NCBI RefSeq assembly: GCF_036320965.1
Contig: NC_092287.1
Coordinates: 15,146,356-15,210,355 of the forward strand
Direction: 5' to 3'
DNA length: 64,000 nucleotides
DNA from: Panulirus ornatus
Lineage: Eukaryota > Arthropoda > Malacostraca > Decapoda > Palinuridae
The notes beneath the pieces are model-generated. The model did no database searches and had not been told where the DNA came from. It saw only the letters and a list, made by a program, of their open reading frames with translations. Shown here in pieces: positions 38,159 to 51,730 of the stretch; position 1 is the first letter of the stretch; each line of letters opens with the position of its first letter. Both the position numbers and the translations under genes were made by a program.

Positions 38159-38368
38159 AGATTTACTGCCTTATAACACGACAAGATCATTAGATTTTAG
38201 AATGACTTCCTTGTCACCGGTCACCTTATAACAGTTCATGATCATTAGATATACTGCTATATAACAGGGCAAGATCTTAGAGTTAATGCCTTATAACAGG
38301 TCAAGATCATTAGTTTTACTGCCTTTTATCAGGTCAAGATCATTAGGTTTACTGCCTTATAACAGATC
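38143..38368. other. Gap-free inversion (fold-back) junction
   Basis: Inverted monomers end at GATCTGTTATAAGGCA (38,143-38,158) and forward monomers begin at once (AGATTTACTGCC from 38,159). The reverse complement of 38,143-38,158 is at 38,353-38,368, so paired positions sum to 76,511. The 194 bases between (38,159-38,352) are the ordinary C'-to-F' stretch of the forward array, comparable to 40,394-40,586. The left side is therefore truncated, while the right side is intact. No N or foreign DNA lies at the join. Confidence 0.9.
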
Positions 38369-40151
38369 AAGATCATTAGATTTGTCGCCTTATAACAAGT
38401 CAATATCATTAGATTTATGGCCTTATATCTGGTCAAGATCATTAGATTTACTGCCTTACATCAGGTCATGATCAATTATTATTACCGTCTTATAACAAGT
38501 CGAGGTCATTAGATTTACTTGTTTATGAGTTATAAGAACATTAGATTTACTGCCTTATAACCGGTCGAAGACATTATATTTACTAGATCATTAGATTTAT
38601 TGCCTTGTAACAGGCCTTATAACAAGTCAACATTAGCAGATTTACTGCCTACTAACAAGTCAAGATCATTAGATATACTGCCTTATAACATGTCATTGGA
38701 TTTACTGCCTTATACCGGTCATCATTAGATTTAATGCCTTTTAACAGGTAAAGATCATTAGAATTCCTGCCATATAACAGGTTATCATTGGATTTATTAT
38801 CGTCGTCAAGATCATCAGATTTACTGCCTTATAACAGGTCATTAGATTTACTATCTTATAACAGCGAAATATAAAATTTACTGCCTTGTAACTAATCAAG
38901 ATCATTAGATTTATGGCTTTATATTAGGTCAAGATTATTCGATTTACTGCAAAGAGATCAAGATCATTAGATTTACTGCCTTATAACACCAAGATTTTTA
39001 GATTTATTACCTTATAAGTCAATATTATTAGATTTACTGCCTCATAAGTCAAAATCATAAGATTTACTGCCTTGACTTCCATGTAACAGGTCAAGATCAT
39101 TAGATTTACTGCCTTATAACAGTTACAAACTTTTAACAGGTAAAAATCATTCGATTTAATGCCCTGGAACATGTCAAGATTTTTTTGCTTCAATATCAAT
39201 ATCATTTTTTGGTCAATATCATTAGAATTACTTCCTTGCCACCGGACGAGATCATTAGATTTACTGCCTTAAAACAGGCCAATATTATTAGATTTATTAT
39301 AACGTCAATATTATTAGATTGTCAAAATCAATGATTTTATTTTCTTCCTTGTAACAGGTCAAGATAATTAGATTTATAAACTTTTATTAGGTAACGATCT
39401 TTAGATTTAATGCCAGGTAATATATCAAGATCATCGGGTCAAGATCATTAGATTGACTGCCTTACAATGGGCAAAATCATTAGATTTTTTGCCACATAAC
39501 AGGTCAAGATTTACTGACAGCGAAAGATCACTAGATTTCTTGCCTTATAACAACTCAAGATCATCAGATTTACTGCCTTGTAACAAGTCAAGATTTACTG
39601 CCTTATAATTCAAAATCATTAGATTTACTTCCACGTAACAGGTCAAGATCATTACATTTACTACATTACTTTTTACCGCCAGTAAACGTCAATATTATTA
39701 AATTTTCTGTCTCATTATATTTAACAACTCATGATCATTTGATTTACTGTTTTGTAACAAACCCTTAGAACACGATTTTTGTTCAATGGAAGGTCAAGAT
39801 CATTACAATTATTTCCTTGTCACCGGTCAAGATCATTAGATATAATGCCTTAGATCATGATCATTAGATTTACAGGGCAAGGTCATTACAGTTATTGAAC
39901 ACATTTGGACAGATTTATTGGACAGATTTATTGGACATATTTGCTGCCTTAGATCTTAGATCATTTGTTTTACTGTCTTTTAACAGGTTAAATCATTAGA
40001 TTTCTTGCCTTATAGCAAGTCATTTATGGCCAATATCATTAGATTTCATTATGGTCAATATCATTATGGTCAATATCATTAGATTTACTAACATATCAGG
40101 TAGAGATCATTAGATTTACTGTCTTATGACAGGTTAAAATCATTAGATTTA
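38159..40151 (+). repeat. Short higher-order repeat copy, forward, starting at inversion junction
   Basis: F' 38,286-38,471, E' 38,981-39,172 with the 23-bp variant at about 39,189-39,210, the E'-to-C' junction at about 39,493-39,521, and C' with its 13-bp subrepeat at about 39,895. It contains no genes. Confidence 0.88.
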
Positions 40152-42348
40152 TTGCCTTATAACAGGGCAAGATCATTAGATTTATTACCTTATAACAGGT
40201 CATCATTCACTTATGAGATCAAAAGATCAGTAGATTTCTTGCCTTATAACAACTCAAGATCACTGGATTTACTTCCTTGTAACAAGTCAAGATCATTATA
40301 TTTACTGCCTTATAACAATTCAAAATCATTAGATATACTGCCTTGTAACAGGTCATCATTAGATTCATTCCTTATAACAGGTCAGGATTATTAGATTTAC
40401 TGCCTTATAACACGACAAGATCATTAGATTTTAGAATGACTTCCTTGTCACCGGTCACCTTATAACAGTTCATGATCATTAGATATACTGCTATATAACA
40501 GGGCAAGATCTTAGAGTTAATGCCTTATAACAGGTCAAGATCATTAGTTTTACTGCCTTTTATCAGGTCAAGATCATTAGGTTTACTGCCTTATAACAGA
40601 TCAAGATCATTAGATTTGTCGCCTTATAACAAGTCAATATCATTAGATTTATGGCCTTATATCTGGTCAAGATCATTAGATTTACTGCCTTACATCAGGT
40701 CATGATCAATTATTATTACCGTCTTATAACAAGTCGAGGTCATTAGATTTACTTGTTTATGAGTTATAAGAACATTAGATTTACTGCCTTATAACCGGTC
40801 GAAGACATTATATTTACTAGATCATTAGATTTATTGCCTTGTAACAGGCCTTATAACAAGTCAACATTAGCAGATTTACTGCCTACTAACAAGTCAAGAT
40901 CATTAGATATACTGCCTTATAACATGTCATTGGATTTACTGCCTTATACCGGTCATCATTAGATTTAATGCCTTTTAACAGGTAAAGATCATTAGAATTC
41001 CTGCCATATAACAGGTTATCATTGGATTTATTATCGTCGTCAAGATCATCAGATTTACTGCCTTATAACAGGTCATTAGATTTACTATCTTATAACAGCG
41101 AAATATAAAATTTACTGCCTTGTAACTAATCAAGATCATTAGATTTATGGCTTTATATTAGGTCAAGATTATTCGATTTACTGCAAAGAGATCAAGATCA
41201 TTAGATTTACTGCCTTATAACACCAAGATTTTTAGATTTATTACCTTATAAGTCAATATTATTAGATTTACTGCCTCATAAGTCAAAATCATAAGATTTA
41301 CTGCCTTGACTTCCATGTAACAGGTCAAGATCATTAGATTTACTGCCTTATAACAGTTACAAACTTTTAACAGGTAAAAATCATTCGATTTAATGCCCTG
41401 GAACATGTCAAGATTTTTTTGCTTCAATATCAATATCATTTTTTGGTCAATATCATTAGAATTACTTCCTTGCCACCGGACGAGATCATTAGATTTACTG
41501 CCTTAAAACAGGCCAATATTATTAGATTTATTATAACGTCAATATTATTAGATTGTCAAAATCAATGATTTTATTTTCTTCCTTGTAACAGGTCAAGATA
41601 ATTAGATTTATAAACTTTTATTAGGTAACGATCTTTAGATTTAATGCCAGGTAATATATCAAGATCATCGGGTCAAGATCATTAGATTGACTGCCTTACA
41701 ATGGGCAAAATCATTAGATTTATTGCCACATAACAGGTCAAGATTTACTGACAAGCGAAAGATCACTAGATTTCTTGCCTTATAACAACTCAAGATCATC
41801 AGATTTACTGCCTTGTAACAAGTCAAGATTTACTGCCTTATAATTCAAAATCATTTACTACATTACTTTTTACCGCCAGTAAACGTCAATATTATTAAAT
41901 TTTCTGCCTCATTATATTTAACAACTCATGATCATTTGATTTACTGTTTTGTAACAAACCCTTAGAACACGATTTTTGTTCAATGAAAGGTCAAGATCAT
42001 TACAATTATTTCCTTGTCACCGGTCAAGATCATTAGATATAATGCCTTAGATCATGATCATTAGATTTACAGGGCAAGGTCATTACAGTTATTGGACATA
42101 TTTGGACAGATTTATTGGACAGATTTATTGGACATATTTGCTGCCTTAGATCTTAGATCATTTGTTTTACTGTCTTTTAACAGGTTAAATCATTAGATTT
42201 CTTGCCTTATAGCAAGTCATTTATGGCCAATATCATTAGATTTCATTATGGTCAATATCATTATGGTCAATATCATTAGATTTACTAACATATCAGGTAG
42301 AGATCATTAGATTTACTGTCTTATGACAGGTTAAAATCATTAGATTTA
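40152..42348 (+). repeat. Short higher-order repeat unit (2,197 bp), forward
   Basis: C' end 40,152, F' 40,520, E' 41,215 with the 23-bp variant at about 41,423-41,444, junction at about 41,727-41,753 (GACAAGCG form), C' subrepeat about 42,091. A deletion of about 40 bp is visible near 41,853, where AAAATCATTTACTACATTAC replaces a longer stretch. Confidence 0.9.
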
Positions 42349-44570
42349 TTGCCTTATAACAGGGCAAGATCATTAGATTTATTACCTTATAACAGGTCAT
42401 CATTCACTTATGAGATCAAAAGATCAGTAGATTTCTTGCCTTATAACAACTCAAGATCACTGGATTTACTTCCTTGTAACAAGTCAAGATCATTATATTT
42501 ACTGCCTTATAACAATTCAAAATCATTAGATATACTGCCTTGTAACAGGTCATCATTAGATTCATTCCTTATAACAGGTCAGGATTATTAGATTTACTGC
42601 CTTATAACACGACAAGATCATTAGATTTTAGAATGACTTCCTTGTCACCGGTCAAGATAAACTACCTTATAACAGTTCATGATCATTAGATATACTGCTA
42701 TATAACAGGGCAAGATCTTAGAGTTAATGCCTTATAACAGGTCAAGATCATTAGTTTTACTGCCTTTTATCAGGTCAAGATCATTAGGTTTACTGCCTTA
42801 TAACAGATCAAGATCATTAGATTTGTCGCCTTATAACAAGTCAATATCATTAGATTTATGGCCTTATATCTGGTCAAGATCATTAGATTTACTGCCTTAC
42901 ATCAGGTCATGATCAATTATTATTACCGTCTTATAACAAGTCGAGGTCATTAGATTTACTTGTTTATGAGTTATAAGAACATTAGATTTACTGCCTTATA
43001 ACCGGTCGAAGACATTATATTTACTAGATCATTAGATTTATTGCCTTGTAACAGGCCTTATAACAAGTCAACATTAGCAGATTTACTGCCTACTAACAAG
43101 TCAAGATCATTAGATATACTGCCTTATAACATGTCATTGGATTTACTGCCTTATACCGGTCATCATTAGATTTAATGCCTTTTAACAGGTAAAGATCATT
43201 AGAATTCCTGCCATATAACAGGTTATCATTGGATTTATTATCGTCAAGATCATCAGATTTACTGCCTTATAACAGGTCATTAGATTTACTATCTTATAAC
43301 AGCGAAATATAAAATTTACTGCCTTGTAACAAATCAAGATCATTAGATTTATGGCTTTATATTAGGTCAAGATTATTCGATTTACTGCAAAGAGATCAAG
43401 ATCATTAGATTTACTGCCTTATAACACCAAGATTTTTAGATTTATTACCTTATAAGTCAATATTTACTGCCTCATAAGTCAAAATCATAAGATTTACTGC
43501 CTTGACTTCCATGTAACAGGTCAAGATCATTAGATTTACTGCCTTATAACAGTTACAAACTTTTAACAGGTAAAAATCATTCGATTTAATGCCCTGGAAC
43601 ATGTCAAGATTTTTTTGCTTTATAAAAAGGTCAATATCATTAGAATTACTTCCTTGCCACCGGACGAGATCATTAGATTTACTGCCTTAAAACAGGCCAA
43701 TATTATTAGATTTATTATAACGTCAATATTATTAGATTGTCAAAATCAATGATTTTATTTTCTTCCTTGTAACAGGTCAAGATAATTAGATTTATAAACT
43801 TTTATTAGGTAACGATCTTTAGATTTAATGCCAGGTAATATATCAAGATCATCGGGTCAAGATCATTAGATTGACTGCCTTACAATGGGCAAAATCATTA
43901 GATTTATTGCCACATAACAGGTCAAGATTTACTGACAGCGAAAGATCACTAGATTTCTTGCCTTATAACAACTCAAGATCATCAGATTTACTGCCTTGTA
44001 ACAAGTCAAGATTTACTGCCTTATAATTCAAAATCATTAGATTTACTTCCATCGTAACAGGTCAAGATCATTACATTTACTACATTACTTTTTACCGCCA
44101 GTAAACGTCAATATTATTAAATTTTCTGCCTCATTATATTTAACAACTCATGATCATTTGATTTACTGTTTTGTAACAAACCCTTAGAACACGATTTTTG
44201 TTCAATGAAAGGTCAAGATCATTACAATTATTTCCTTGTCACCGGTCAAGATCATTAGATATAATGCCTTAGATCATGATCATTAGATTTACAGGGCAAG
44301 GTCATTACAGTTATTGGACATATTTGGACAGATTTATTGGACAGATTTATTGGACATATTTGCTGCCTTAGATCTTAGATCATTTGTTTTACTGTCTTTT
44401 AACAGGTTAAATCATTAGATTTCTTGCCTTATAGCAAGTCATTTATGGCCAATATCATTAGATTTCATTATGGTCAATATCATTATGGTCAATATCATTA
44501 GATTTACTAACATATCAGGTAGAGATCATTAGATTTACTGTCTTATGACAGGTTAAAATCATTAGATTTA
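42349..44570 (+). repeat. Short higher-order repeat unit (2,222 bp), forward
   Basis: C' end 42,349, F' 42,727, E' about 43,430-43,620 in the common TTTATAAAAAGG form, junction about 43,914-43,938 (GACAGCG form), C' subrepeat 44,312. One short monomer is lost in E' near 43,463. Confidence 0.9.
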
Positions 44571-46805
44571 TTGCCTTATAACAGGGCAAGATCATTAGAT
44601 TTATTACCTTATAACAGGTCATCATTCACTTATGAGATCAAAAGATCAGTAGATTTCTTGCCTTATAACAACTCAAGATCACTGGATTTACTTCCTTGTA
44701 ACAAGTCAAGATCATTATATTTACTGCCTTATAACAATTCAAAATCATTAGATATACTGCCTTGTAACAGGTCATCATTAGATTCATTCCTTATAACAGG
44801 TCAGGATTATTAGATTTACTGCCTTATAACACGACAAGATCATTAGATTTTAGAATGACTTCCTTGTCACCGGTCAAGATAAACTACCTTATAACAGTTC
44901 ATGATCATTAGATATACTGCTATATAACAGGGCAAGATCTTAGAGTTAATGCCTTATAACAGGTCAAGATCATTAGTTTTACTGCCTTTTATCAGGTCAA
45001 GATCATTAGGTTTACTGCCTTATAACAGATCAAGATCATTAGATTTGTCGCCTTATAACAAGTCAATATCATTAGATTTATGGCCTTATATCTGGTCAAG
45101 ATCATTAGATTTACTGCCTTACATCAGGTCATGATCAATTATTATTACCGTCTTATAACAAGTCGAGGTCATTAGATTTACTTGTTTATGAGTTATAAGA
45201 ACATTAGATTTACTGCCTTATAACCGGTCGAAGACATTATATTTACTAGATCATTAGATTTATTGCCTTGTAACAGGCCTTATAACAAGTCAACATTAGC
45301 AGATTTACTGCCTACTAACAAGTCAAGATCATTAGATATACTGCCTTATAACATGTCATTGGATTTACTGCCTTATACCGGTCATCATTAGATTTAATGC
45401 CTTTTAACAGGTAAAGATCATTAGAATTCCTGCCATATAACAGGTTATCATTGGATTTATTATCGTCGTCAAGATCATCAGATTTACTGCCTTATAACAG
45501 GTCATTAGATTTACTATCTTATAACAGCGAAATATAAAATTTACTGCCTTGTAACTAATCAAGATCATTAGATTTATGGCTTTATATTAGGTCAAGATTA
45601 TTCGATTTACTGCAAAGAGATCAAGATCATTAGATTTACTGCCTTATAACACCAAGATTTTTAGATTTATTACCTTATAAGTCAATATTATTAGATTTAC
45701 TGCCTCATAAGTCAAAATCATAAGATTTACTGCCTTGACTTCCATGTAACAGGTCAAGATCATTAGATTTACTGCCTTATAACAGTTACAAACTTTTAAC
45801 AGGTAAAAATCATTCGATTTAATGCCCTGGAACATGTCAAGATTTTTTTGCTTCATATAAAAGGTCAATATCATTAGAATTACTTCCTTGCCACCGGACG
45901 AGATCATTAGATTTACTGCCTTAAAACAGGCCAATATTATTAGATTTATTATAACGTCAATATTATTAGATTGTCAAAATCAATGATTTTATTTTCTTCC
46001 TTGTAACAGGTCAAGATAATTAGATTTATAAACTTTTATTAGGTAACGATCTTTAGATTTAATGCCAGGTAATATATCAAGATCATCGGGTCAAGATCAT
46101 TAGATTGACTGCCTTACAATGGGCAAAATCATTAGATTTATTGCCACATAACAGGTCAAGATTTACTGACATAGCGAAAGATCACTAGATTTCTTGCCTT
46201 ATAACAACTCAAGATCATCAGATTTACTGCCTTGTAACAAGTCAAGATTTACTGCCTTATAATTCAAAATCATTAGATTTACTTCCACGTAACAGGTCAA
46301 GATCATTACATTTACTACATTACTTTTTACCGCCAGTAAACGTCAATATTATTAAATTTTCTGCCTCATTATATTTAACAACTCATGATCATTTGATTTA
46401 CTGTTTTGTAACAAACCCTTAGAACACGATTTTTGTTCAATGAAAGGTCAAGATCATTACAATTATTTCCTTGTCACCGGTCAAGATCATTAGATATAAT
46501 GCCTTAGATCATGATCATTAGATTTACAGGGCAAGGTCATTACAGTTATTGGACATATTTGGACAGATTTATTGGACAGATTTATTGGACATATTTGCTG
46601 CCTTAGATCTTAGATCATTTGTTTTACTGTCTTTTAACAGGTTAAATCATTAGATTTCTTGCCTTATAGCAAGTCATTTATGGCCAATATCATTAGATTT
46701 CATTATGGTCAATATCATTATGGTCAATATCATTAGATTTACTAACATATCAGGTAGAGATCATTAGATTTACTGTCTTATGACAGGTTAAAATCATTAG
46801 ATTTA
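44571..46805 (+). repeat. Short higher-order repeat unit (2,235 bp), forward
   Basis: C' end 44,571, F' 44,949, E' 45,644 with an intermediate form (CTTCATATAAAAGG near 45,850), junction about 46,146-46,173 with the ancestral GACATAGCG form, C' subrepeat 46,547. Together with its neighbours this gives a regular 2.20-2.24 kb period. Confidence 0.9.
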
Positions 46806-48370
46806 TTGCCTTATAACAGGGCAAGATCATTAGATTTATTACCTTATAACAGGTCATCATTCACTTATGAGATCAAAAGATCAGTAGATTTCTTGCCTTA
46901 TAACAACTCAAGATCACTGGATTTACTTCCTTGTAACAAGTCAAGATCATTATATTTACTGCCTTATAACAATTCAAAATCATTAGATATACTGCCTTGT
47001 AACAGGTCATCATTAGATTCATTCCTTATAACAGGTCAGGATTATTAGATTTACTGCCTTATAACACGACAAGATCATTAGATTTTAGAATGACTTCCTT
47101 GTCACCGGTCAAGATAAACTACCTTATAACAGTTCATGATCATTAGATATACTGCTATATAACAGGGCAAGATCTTAGAGTTAATGCCTTATAACAGGTC
47201 AAGATCATTAGTTTTACTGCCTTTTATCAGGTCAAGATCATTAGGTTTACTGCCTTATAACAGATCAAGATCATTAGATTTGTCGCCTTATAACAAGTCA
47301 ATATCATTAGATTTATGGCCTTATATCTGGTCAAGATCATTAGATTTACTGCCTTACATCAGGTCATGATCAATTATTATTACCGTCTTATAACAAGTCG
47401 AGGTCATTAGATTTACTTGTTTATGAGTTATAAGAACATTAGATTTACTGCCTTATAACCGGTCGAAGACATTATATTTACTAGATCATTAGATTTATTG
47501 CCTTGTAACAGGCCTTATAACAAGTCAACATTAGCAGATTTACTGCCTACTAACAAGTCAAGATCATTAGATATACTGCCTTATAACATGTCATTGGATT
47601 TACTGCCTTATACCGGTCATCATTAGATTTAATGCCTTTTAACAGGTAAAGATCATTAGAATTCCTGCCATATAACAGGTTATCATTGGATTTATTATCG
47701 TCGTCAAGATCATCAGATTTACTGCCTTATAACAGGTCATTAGATTTACTATCTTATAACAGCGAAATATAAAATTTACTGCCTTGTAACTAATCAAGAT
47801 CATTAGATTTATGGCTTTATATTAGGTCAAGATTTACTGCAAAGAGATCAAGATCATTAGATTTACTGCCTTATAACACCAAGATTTTTAGATTTATTAC
47901 CTTATAAGTCAATATTATTAGATTTACTGCCTCATAAGTCAAAATCATAAGATTTACTGCCTTGACTTCCATGTAACAGGTCAAGATCATTAGATTTACT
48001 GCCTTATAACAGTTACAAACTTTTAACAGGTAAAAATCATTCGATTTAATGCCCTGGAACATGTCAAGATTTTTTTGCTTTATAAAAGGTCAATATCATT
48101 AGAATTACTTCCTTGCCACCGGACGAGATCATTAGATTTACTGCCTTAAAAACAGGCCAATATTATTAGATTTATTATAACGTCAATATTATTAGATTGT
48201 CAAAATCAATGATTTTATTTTCTTCCTTGTAACAGGTCAAGATAATTAGATTTATAAACTTTTATTAGGTAACGATCTTTAGATTTAATGCCAGGTAATA
48301 TATCAAGATCATCGGGTCAAGATCATTAGATTGACTGCCTTACAATGGGCAAAATCATTAGATTATTGCC
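46806..48370 (+). repeat. Last short-type copy, forward, returning to the long form
   Basis: C' end 46,806, F' 47,184, E' 47,871. After E', instead of jumping to C', the sequence continues past GCCACATAACAGG into ACATAACAACTCTAG (48,393 on). That is the B' context of the long HOR. This is where the short form stops. Confidence 0.86.
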
Positions 48371-51300
48371 ACATAACAGGTCAAGATTTACTGACATAAC
48401 AACTCTAGATCATTAGGTTTAATGCCCTTGTAGATCAATTAGATTTATGCCATAGCAAATTCAAGATCATTAGATTTTATGCCTCATAGCATTTCAAGAT
48501 CATTAGATTTTCTGCCTTTAACAGGTCATGATCAGTACATATACTGCCTTAGTAACAACTCGAGATCATTAGATTTACTGTCTTGTAACAGGTCAAGATC
48601 ATTAGATTTCAGCTGCCTTAGAAACAGGTCAGTTACAAGATCATTAGAATTACTCCCTTATAACATGACCAAGATCATTAGATTTTGCCGTTGATCATTG
48701 AATTACTTCTTTGTCACCGGTCATTAATATACTGCGCCTTTTAACAAGCATGATTATGAGATTACTGACTATTAGATTATATCTAAAGCCTTTTAACAAC
48801 TCAAAATCATTAGATTTACTGTCTTGTAACAGGTCAAGATCAGATTTACTGCCTTGATAATTAGATTTACTGCCTTGTAACAGACCAAATTCATTATAAC
48901 ACAAGAGCATTAGATTTTTGCCTAATGAAAGGTCAAGATCATTAGAATTACTTCCTTGACTCCGGTCAAGATCATTAGATATACTGCCTTATAACAGGTC
49001 AAGATCATTAGATTTACTACCTTGTTAGTCAAGATCATATTATTTACTGCCTTATAACATCTCAAGATAATTAGATTTACTGCCTTATTGTTAGGGTCAA
49101 GGACATTATATTTACAACCTTATAACAAGTCATCATTAGGTTTATTGCATTGTAACAGATCAAGATCATTAGATTTGTTGCCTTAACAGGCCTTGGCTTG
49201 TAACAAGTGAAGATCATTTTATTTACCTGCTCGATAATATTTACTGCCTTATTGTTATAAGGTCAAGGACATTATATTTACTACCTTACATAAGATCATT
49301 ATAAGATCATTATATCACTACTTATATTCACTACCTCATTAGCAGATTTACTGTCAAGATCATTATAACAGGTCAAGATCAATAGATTTACTGATGTATA
49401 ACAAGTCAAGACCATCGGATTTATAGGTCAAGATCATTAGATTTAATGCCTTTAACAGGTAAAGATCATAAGAATTTCTGCCTTATAACAGGTTAAGATC
49501 ATTGGATTTACTACAACATATCAGATCATTAAATTTACTGCTTTTAATTGATCATCATTAGATTTACTATCTTATAACAGCGAAATATAAGATTTACTGC
49601 CTTTTAAACAAATCAAGATCACTAGATTTATTGCCTTATAACAGTTTTAAGTATTATTAGATTTACTGCATAGTAAGAGATCAAGATCATTAGATTTACT
49701 GTCGTATAACAGGCCAAGATTATTAGATTTATTACCTTATCAATATTTACTGGCTTATAATAGGGTCAAAATCATAAGATTTACTGCCTTGTAACAGGTA
49801 TAGAACATTACATTGATTTCCATGTATCAGGTCAAGATCATTAGATTTACTGCCTATGATTAGATTTTTTGCCTTATAAAAGGTTTACCATATTAATTAG
49901 ATTTTACTGCCTTACAATAGTCAAAATTAAGAACATTCCTTGCAACAGGTTCATCATTAGATTTATTGCCTTATAACAATAATTAGATTTATAAGCTTTA
50001 ACAGGTAAAAGATCTTTAGATTTAATGCCTTGTAACATATCAAGATCATTTTACAACAGGTCCAGATCATTAGATTGACTGCCTGACAAAGGGTCAGATC
50101 AAGATCATTCGATTTATTGCCTTATAACATCAAAATCATTAGATTTTTTGCCTTAGATTTTTTGTCATCATTAGATTTAATGCCTTGTAACAAGTCAAGA
50201 TCATTACATTTACTGCCTCATAACAACTCAAGATAATTAGATTTACTGTCTTGTAACAGGTCAAGATCATTAGATTTACTGCCTTGTAACAGACCAAGAT
50301 CATTAAACTTAATCCCTTATAACACGACAAGATCATTAGATTTTCACCTAGTGGAAGGTCAAGATCATTAGTTTTTTACCTCGTAACAAGTAAAGACCAT
50401 TTTATTTACTGCCTTATAACAGCTCAAGATAATTAGATTTACTGCCTTATTGTTAAGGTCAAGAACATTATATCTACAAGTGAAGATCATTAGGTTTATT
50501 GCATTGAAACAGGTTAACTGCCTTGTAACAAGTCAAGATCATTAGATATACTGCCTTATAACAGGTGATCATTAGATTTACTGATATTTAAGAGGTCAAG
50601 ACCATTGGATCATTAGAATTCCTGCCTCATAACAGGTTAAGATCATTGGATTTACTATAATATCATCAAATTTAATGCCTTATAACAGGTCATTAGATTT
50701 ACTGCTTTATAATTGATCATCATTAGATTTACTGTCATAACAGCGAAATATAAGATTTACTGCCTTCGTCATTAGACTTATGACCTTATAACAGGTCAAG
50801 ATTATTAGATTTATTACATAGTAAGAGATCAAGATCATTAGATTTACTGCCTTATAACAGGCCAAGATTATTAGATTTATTACCTTATAACAGATCAAAA
50901 TCATAAGATTTACTGCCTTGTAACAGGTAGAGAACCTTACATTTACTTCCATGTAACAGGTCAAGATCATTAGATTGTAACAAAACAAGGTCATTAGATT
51001 CATGGCCCTATAACTAGATCACTAGATCACATAACAGCGAAAGATCATTAGATATTAGATTTATTGCTTTATAATAGGTCAAAATCATAAGATTTTATAA
51101 TAGGTCAAGAACCTTACATTTACTTCCATATAACATGTGAATATCATTAGATAATTAGTTACAAATTTTTTACAGGTAAAAAACATGCCAAGATCATTAA
51201 TTTTTTTGCTTTATAAAAGGTCAATATCATTATAATTACTTCCTTGCCACATGTCGAAATCATTAGATTTACTGCCTTACAATAGGTCAAAATCATGAAC

Positions 51301-51730
51301 ATTATATTAATTCCTTGTAACAGGTCATCATTAGATTTATTGCCTTATAATTAGATTTACAAGCTTTTAACAGGTAAAAATCTTTAGATTTAATGCCTTT
51401 TAACATATCAAGATCATTAGATTGACTGCCTTATAACAGGTCCAGATGACTGCGTTACAAAGGGTGAAGATCATTAGATTTACAGGTCATCATTAGATTC
51501 ATTGCCTTATAACAGGTCAAGATTTACTGACATAGCGAAAGATCACTAGATTTCTTGCCTTATAACAACTCAAGATCATCAGATTTACTGCCTTATAATT
51601 CAAAATCATTAGATTTTACTTCCTCGTAACAGGTCAAGATCATTACATTTACTACATTACTTTTTACCGCCAGTAAACGTCAATATTATTAAATTTTCTG
51701 CCTCATTATATTTAACAACTCATGATCATT
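48371..51730 (+). repeat. Long higher-order repeat segment B'-A'-D', forward
   Basis: B' 48,479, A' 50,139-50,336, D' 50,707-51,003, then the start of C' near 51,660. From 48,788 to about 51,900 it matches 10,318 to about 13,800 at an offset of about 38,450. Small indels are scattered here, at moderate density (for example CCTTTTAAACAAATC near 49,610 and TTTTAAGTATTATTAG near 49,645). A deletion removes about 80 bases near 50,610 relative to 12,170-12,250. Confidence 0.83.

Larger units (their letters stand above)
31804..44750. repeat. Large inverted duplication 2, centre 38,255.5, arms about 6.4 kb
   Basis: I compared 38,041-38,158 with the reverse complement of 38,353-38,470 base by base and they are identical. 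The first difference outward is at 38,009. Open-frame landmarks keep the symmetry: 37,339-37,530 pairs with 38,981-39,172 (sum exactly 76,511), 36,089-36,331 with 40,152-40,394 (sum 76,483), and 33,944-34,186 with 42,349-42,591 (sum 76,535). On the left the symmetry runs to the gap at 31,803. The arms differ in several indels (see the E variant), so they are not a mechanical copy. Confidence 0.87.

Noticed and set aside
38143..38368. Inverted repeats of a transposable element
   Set aside because: The arms are satellite HOR continuing for kilobases. There is no transposase, no target-site duplication and no internal unique sequence.
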